A DNA stretch of 5,887 bases, taken from contig JADHWZ010000134.1 in the NCBI GenBank assembly GCA_016783225.1, positions 1 through 5,887 of the forward strand, in the 5' to 3' direction. The notes below the pieces were generated by a model. The model did not search any database. It worked only from the letters and a program-made list of their open reading frames with translations, and was not told the DNA's origin. Every line of letters begins with the position of its first letter. Within the stretch, counting starts at the first letter, position 1. A program made the translations under genes and the position numbers. Source of the stretch: Dehalococcoidia bacterium. GTDB taxonomy: Bacteria; Chloroflexota; Dehalococcoidia; GIF9; UBA5620. This document shows, piece after piece, positions 5,629 to 5,887 of this stretch.

Positions 5629-5842
5629 GAAGATAATCCTCTATCGATTTGTCTAGATTATATGCTCACCACTTGTGCTCGCTGTTTGCCTAACACTAGT
5701 TTTGCTACTCACTTCGTGAAGCCAGAAAACGTAAGACGATTGAACTGAACAAAAGGGCGGTTTGTGCAATCAGGTTTTTCTTTCCCATAGTAATTATTTG
5801 TTGTAAAATAGCCTCACCTGGATTATTATTGAGGTTAACATC
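5629..5842. other. Intergenic region before the pRiA4b ORF-3-like gene
   Basis: 214 bp with no gene that I can support. A weak A+T stem ATAATC/GATTAT (5633-5638 and 5656-5661, 17-nt loop) and a CTTC-GT-GAAG motif near 5712 are present without T-runs, so no terminator is called. A -10-like TAAAAT (5804-5809, 5 of 6) lacks a convincing -35 and is only a weak promoter candidate for the next gene. Confidence 0.4.
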
Positions 5843-5887
5843 ATGCTCTACCAAATCAAAGTCCACCTCCGGCACATCAATCCCCCG
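5843..5887 (+). CDS. Plasmid pRiA4b ORF-3-like protein, N-terminal fragment (3' truncated)
   Basis: Fifteen codons (MLYQIKVHLRHINPP) run into the right edge. They fit the start of the pRiA4b ORF-3-like family, which commonly begins with a pattern like YQ-x-K-V-x-L-x-x-I-x-PP followed by IWRR. A GAGGT site (5831-5835) is 7 nt before the ATG. The family is widespread on plasmids and chromosomes, and its function is unknown to me. The call rests on a short stretch, and the diagnostic IWRR lies just outside the window. Confidence 0.65.
   Translation, partial: MLYQIKVHLRHINPP

Noticed and set aside
5633..5661. Intrinsic terminator after the SRPBCC gene
   Set aside because: The stem is only six A+T-rich pairs with a 17-nt loop and no T-run follows.

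Overview
This is a bacterial fragment with close to even base composition and strong Shine-Dalgarno sites: 9-10 nt matches to the 16S rRNA 3' end before two genes. All recognised genes are on the + strand. Product types (fatty-acid synthase enzymes beside CoA-type beta-oxidation enzymes, and a cysteine-rich nitronate monooxygenase/FabK-type flavoprotein) suggest an anaerobe such as a Clostridia, Chloroflexota or Desulfobacterota/syntroph-type lineage. The sequence alone does not fix the taxon.

Layout: (1) nt 1-479 is the C-terminal part of an FMN-dependent nitronate monooxygenase/FabK-like protein, cut by the left edge. (2) nt 632-1879 is a complete FabF-type beta-ketoacyl-ACP synthase II. 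(3) nt 1876-2046 holds what looks like a broken C-terminal remnant of a FabK/nitronate monooxygenase-type gene with an in-frame TAG. (4) nt 2057-3022 is FabD-type malonyl-CoA:ACP transacylase, best read from a TTG start. (5) nt 3127-3897 is an enoyl-CoA hydratase. (6) nt 3931-4818 is a 3-hydroxyacyl-CoA dehydrogenase. (7) nt 4819-5187 is non-coding; it starts GC-rich and hairpin-prone and ends with a good sigma70-type promoter. (8) nt 5188-5628 is a SRPBCC/polyketide-cyclase-like lipid-binding protein. (9) nt 5843 to the right edge is the first 15 codons of a probable plasmid pRiA4b ORF-3-like protein.

Together the first six products span the chemical steps of an acyl-chain cycle: malonyl loading (FabD), condensation (FabF), 3-keto/3-hydroxy interconversion (dehydrogenase), hydration/dehydration (crotonase) and possibly enoyl reduction (FabK-like flavoprotein). 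The reduction and dehydration enzymes are CoA-type (S)-specific families rather than FabG/FabZ, and no acyl carrier protein is visible. The most unusual features are this mixed gene set, the fabK-like remnant between fabF and fabD, and the structured gap before the SRPBCC gene. No strongly novel system is evident.
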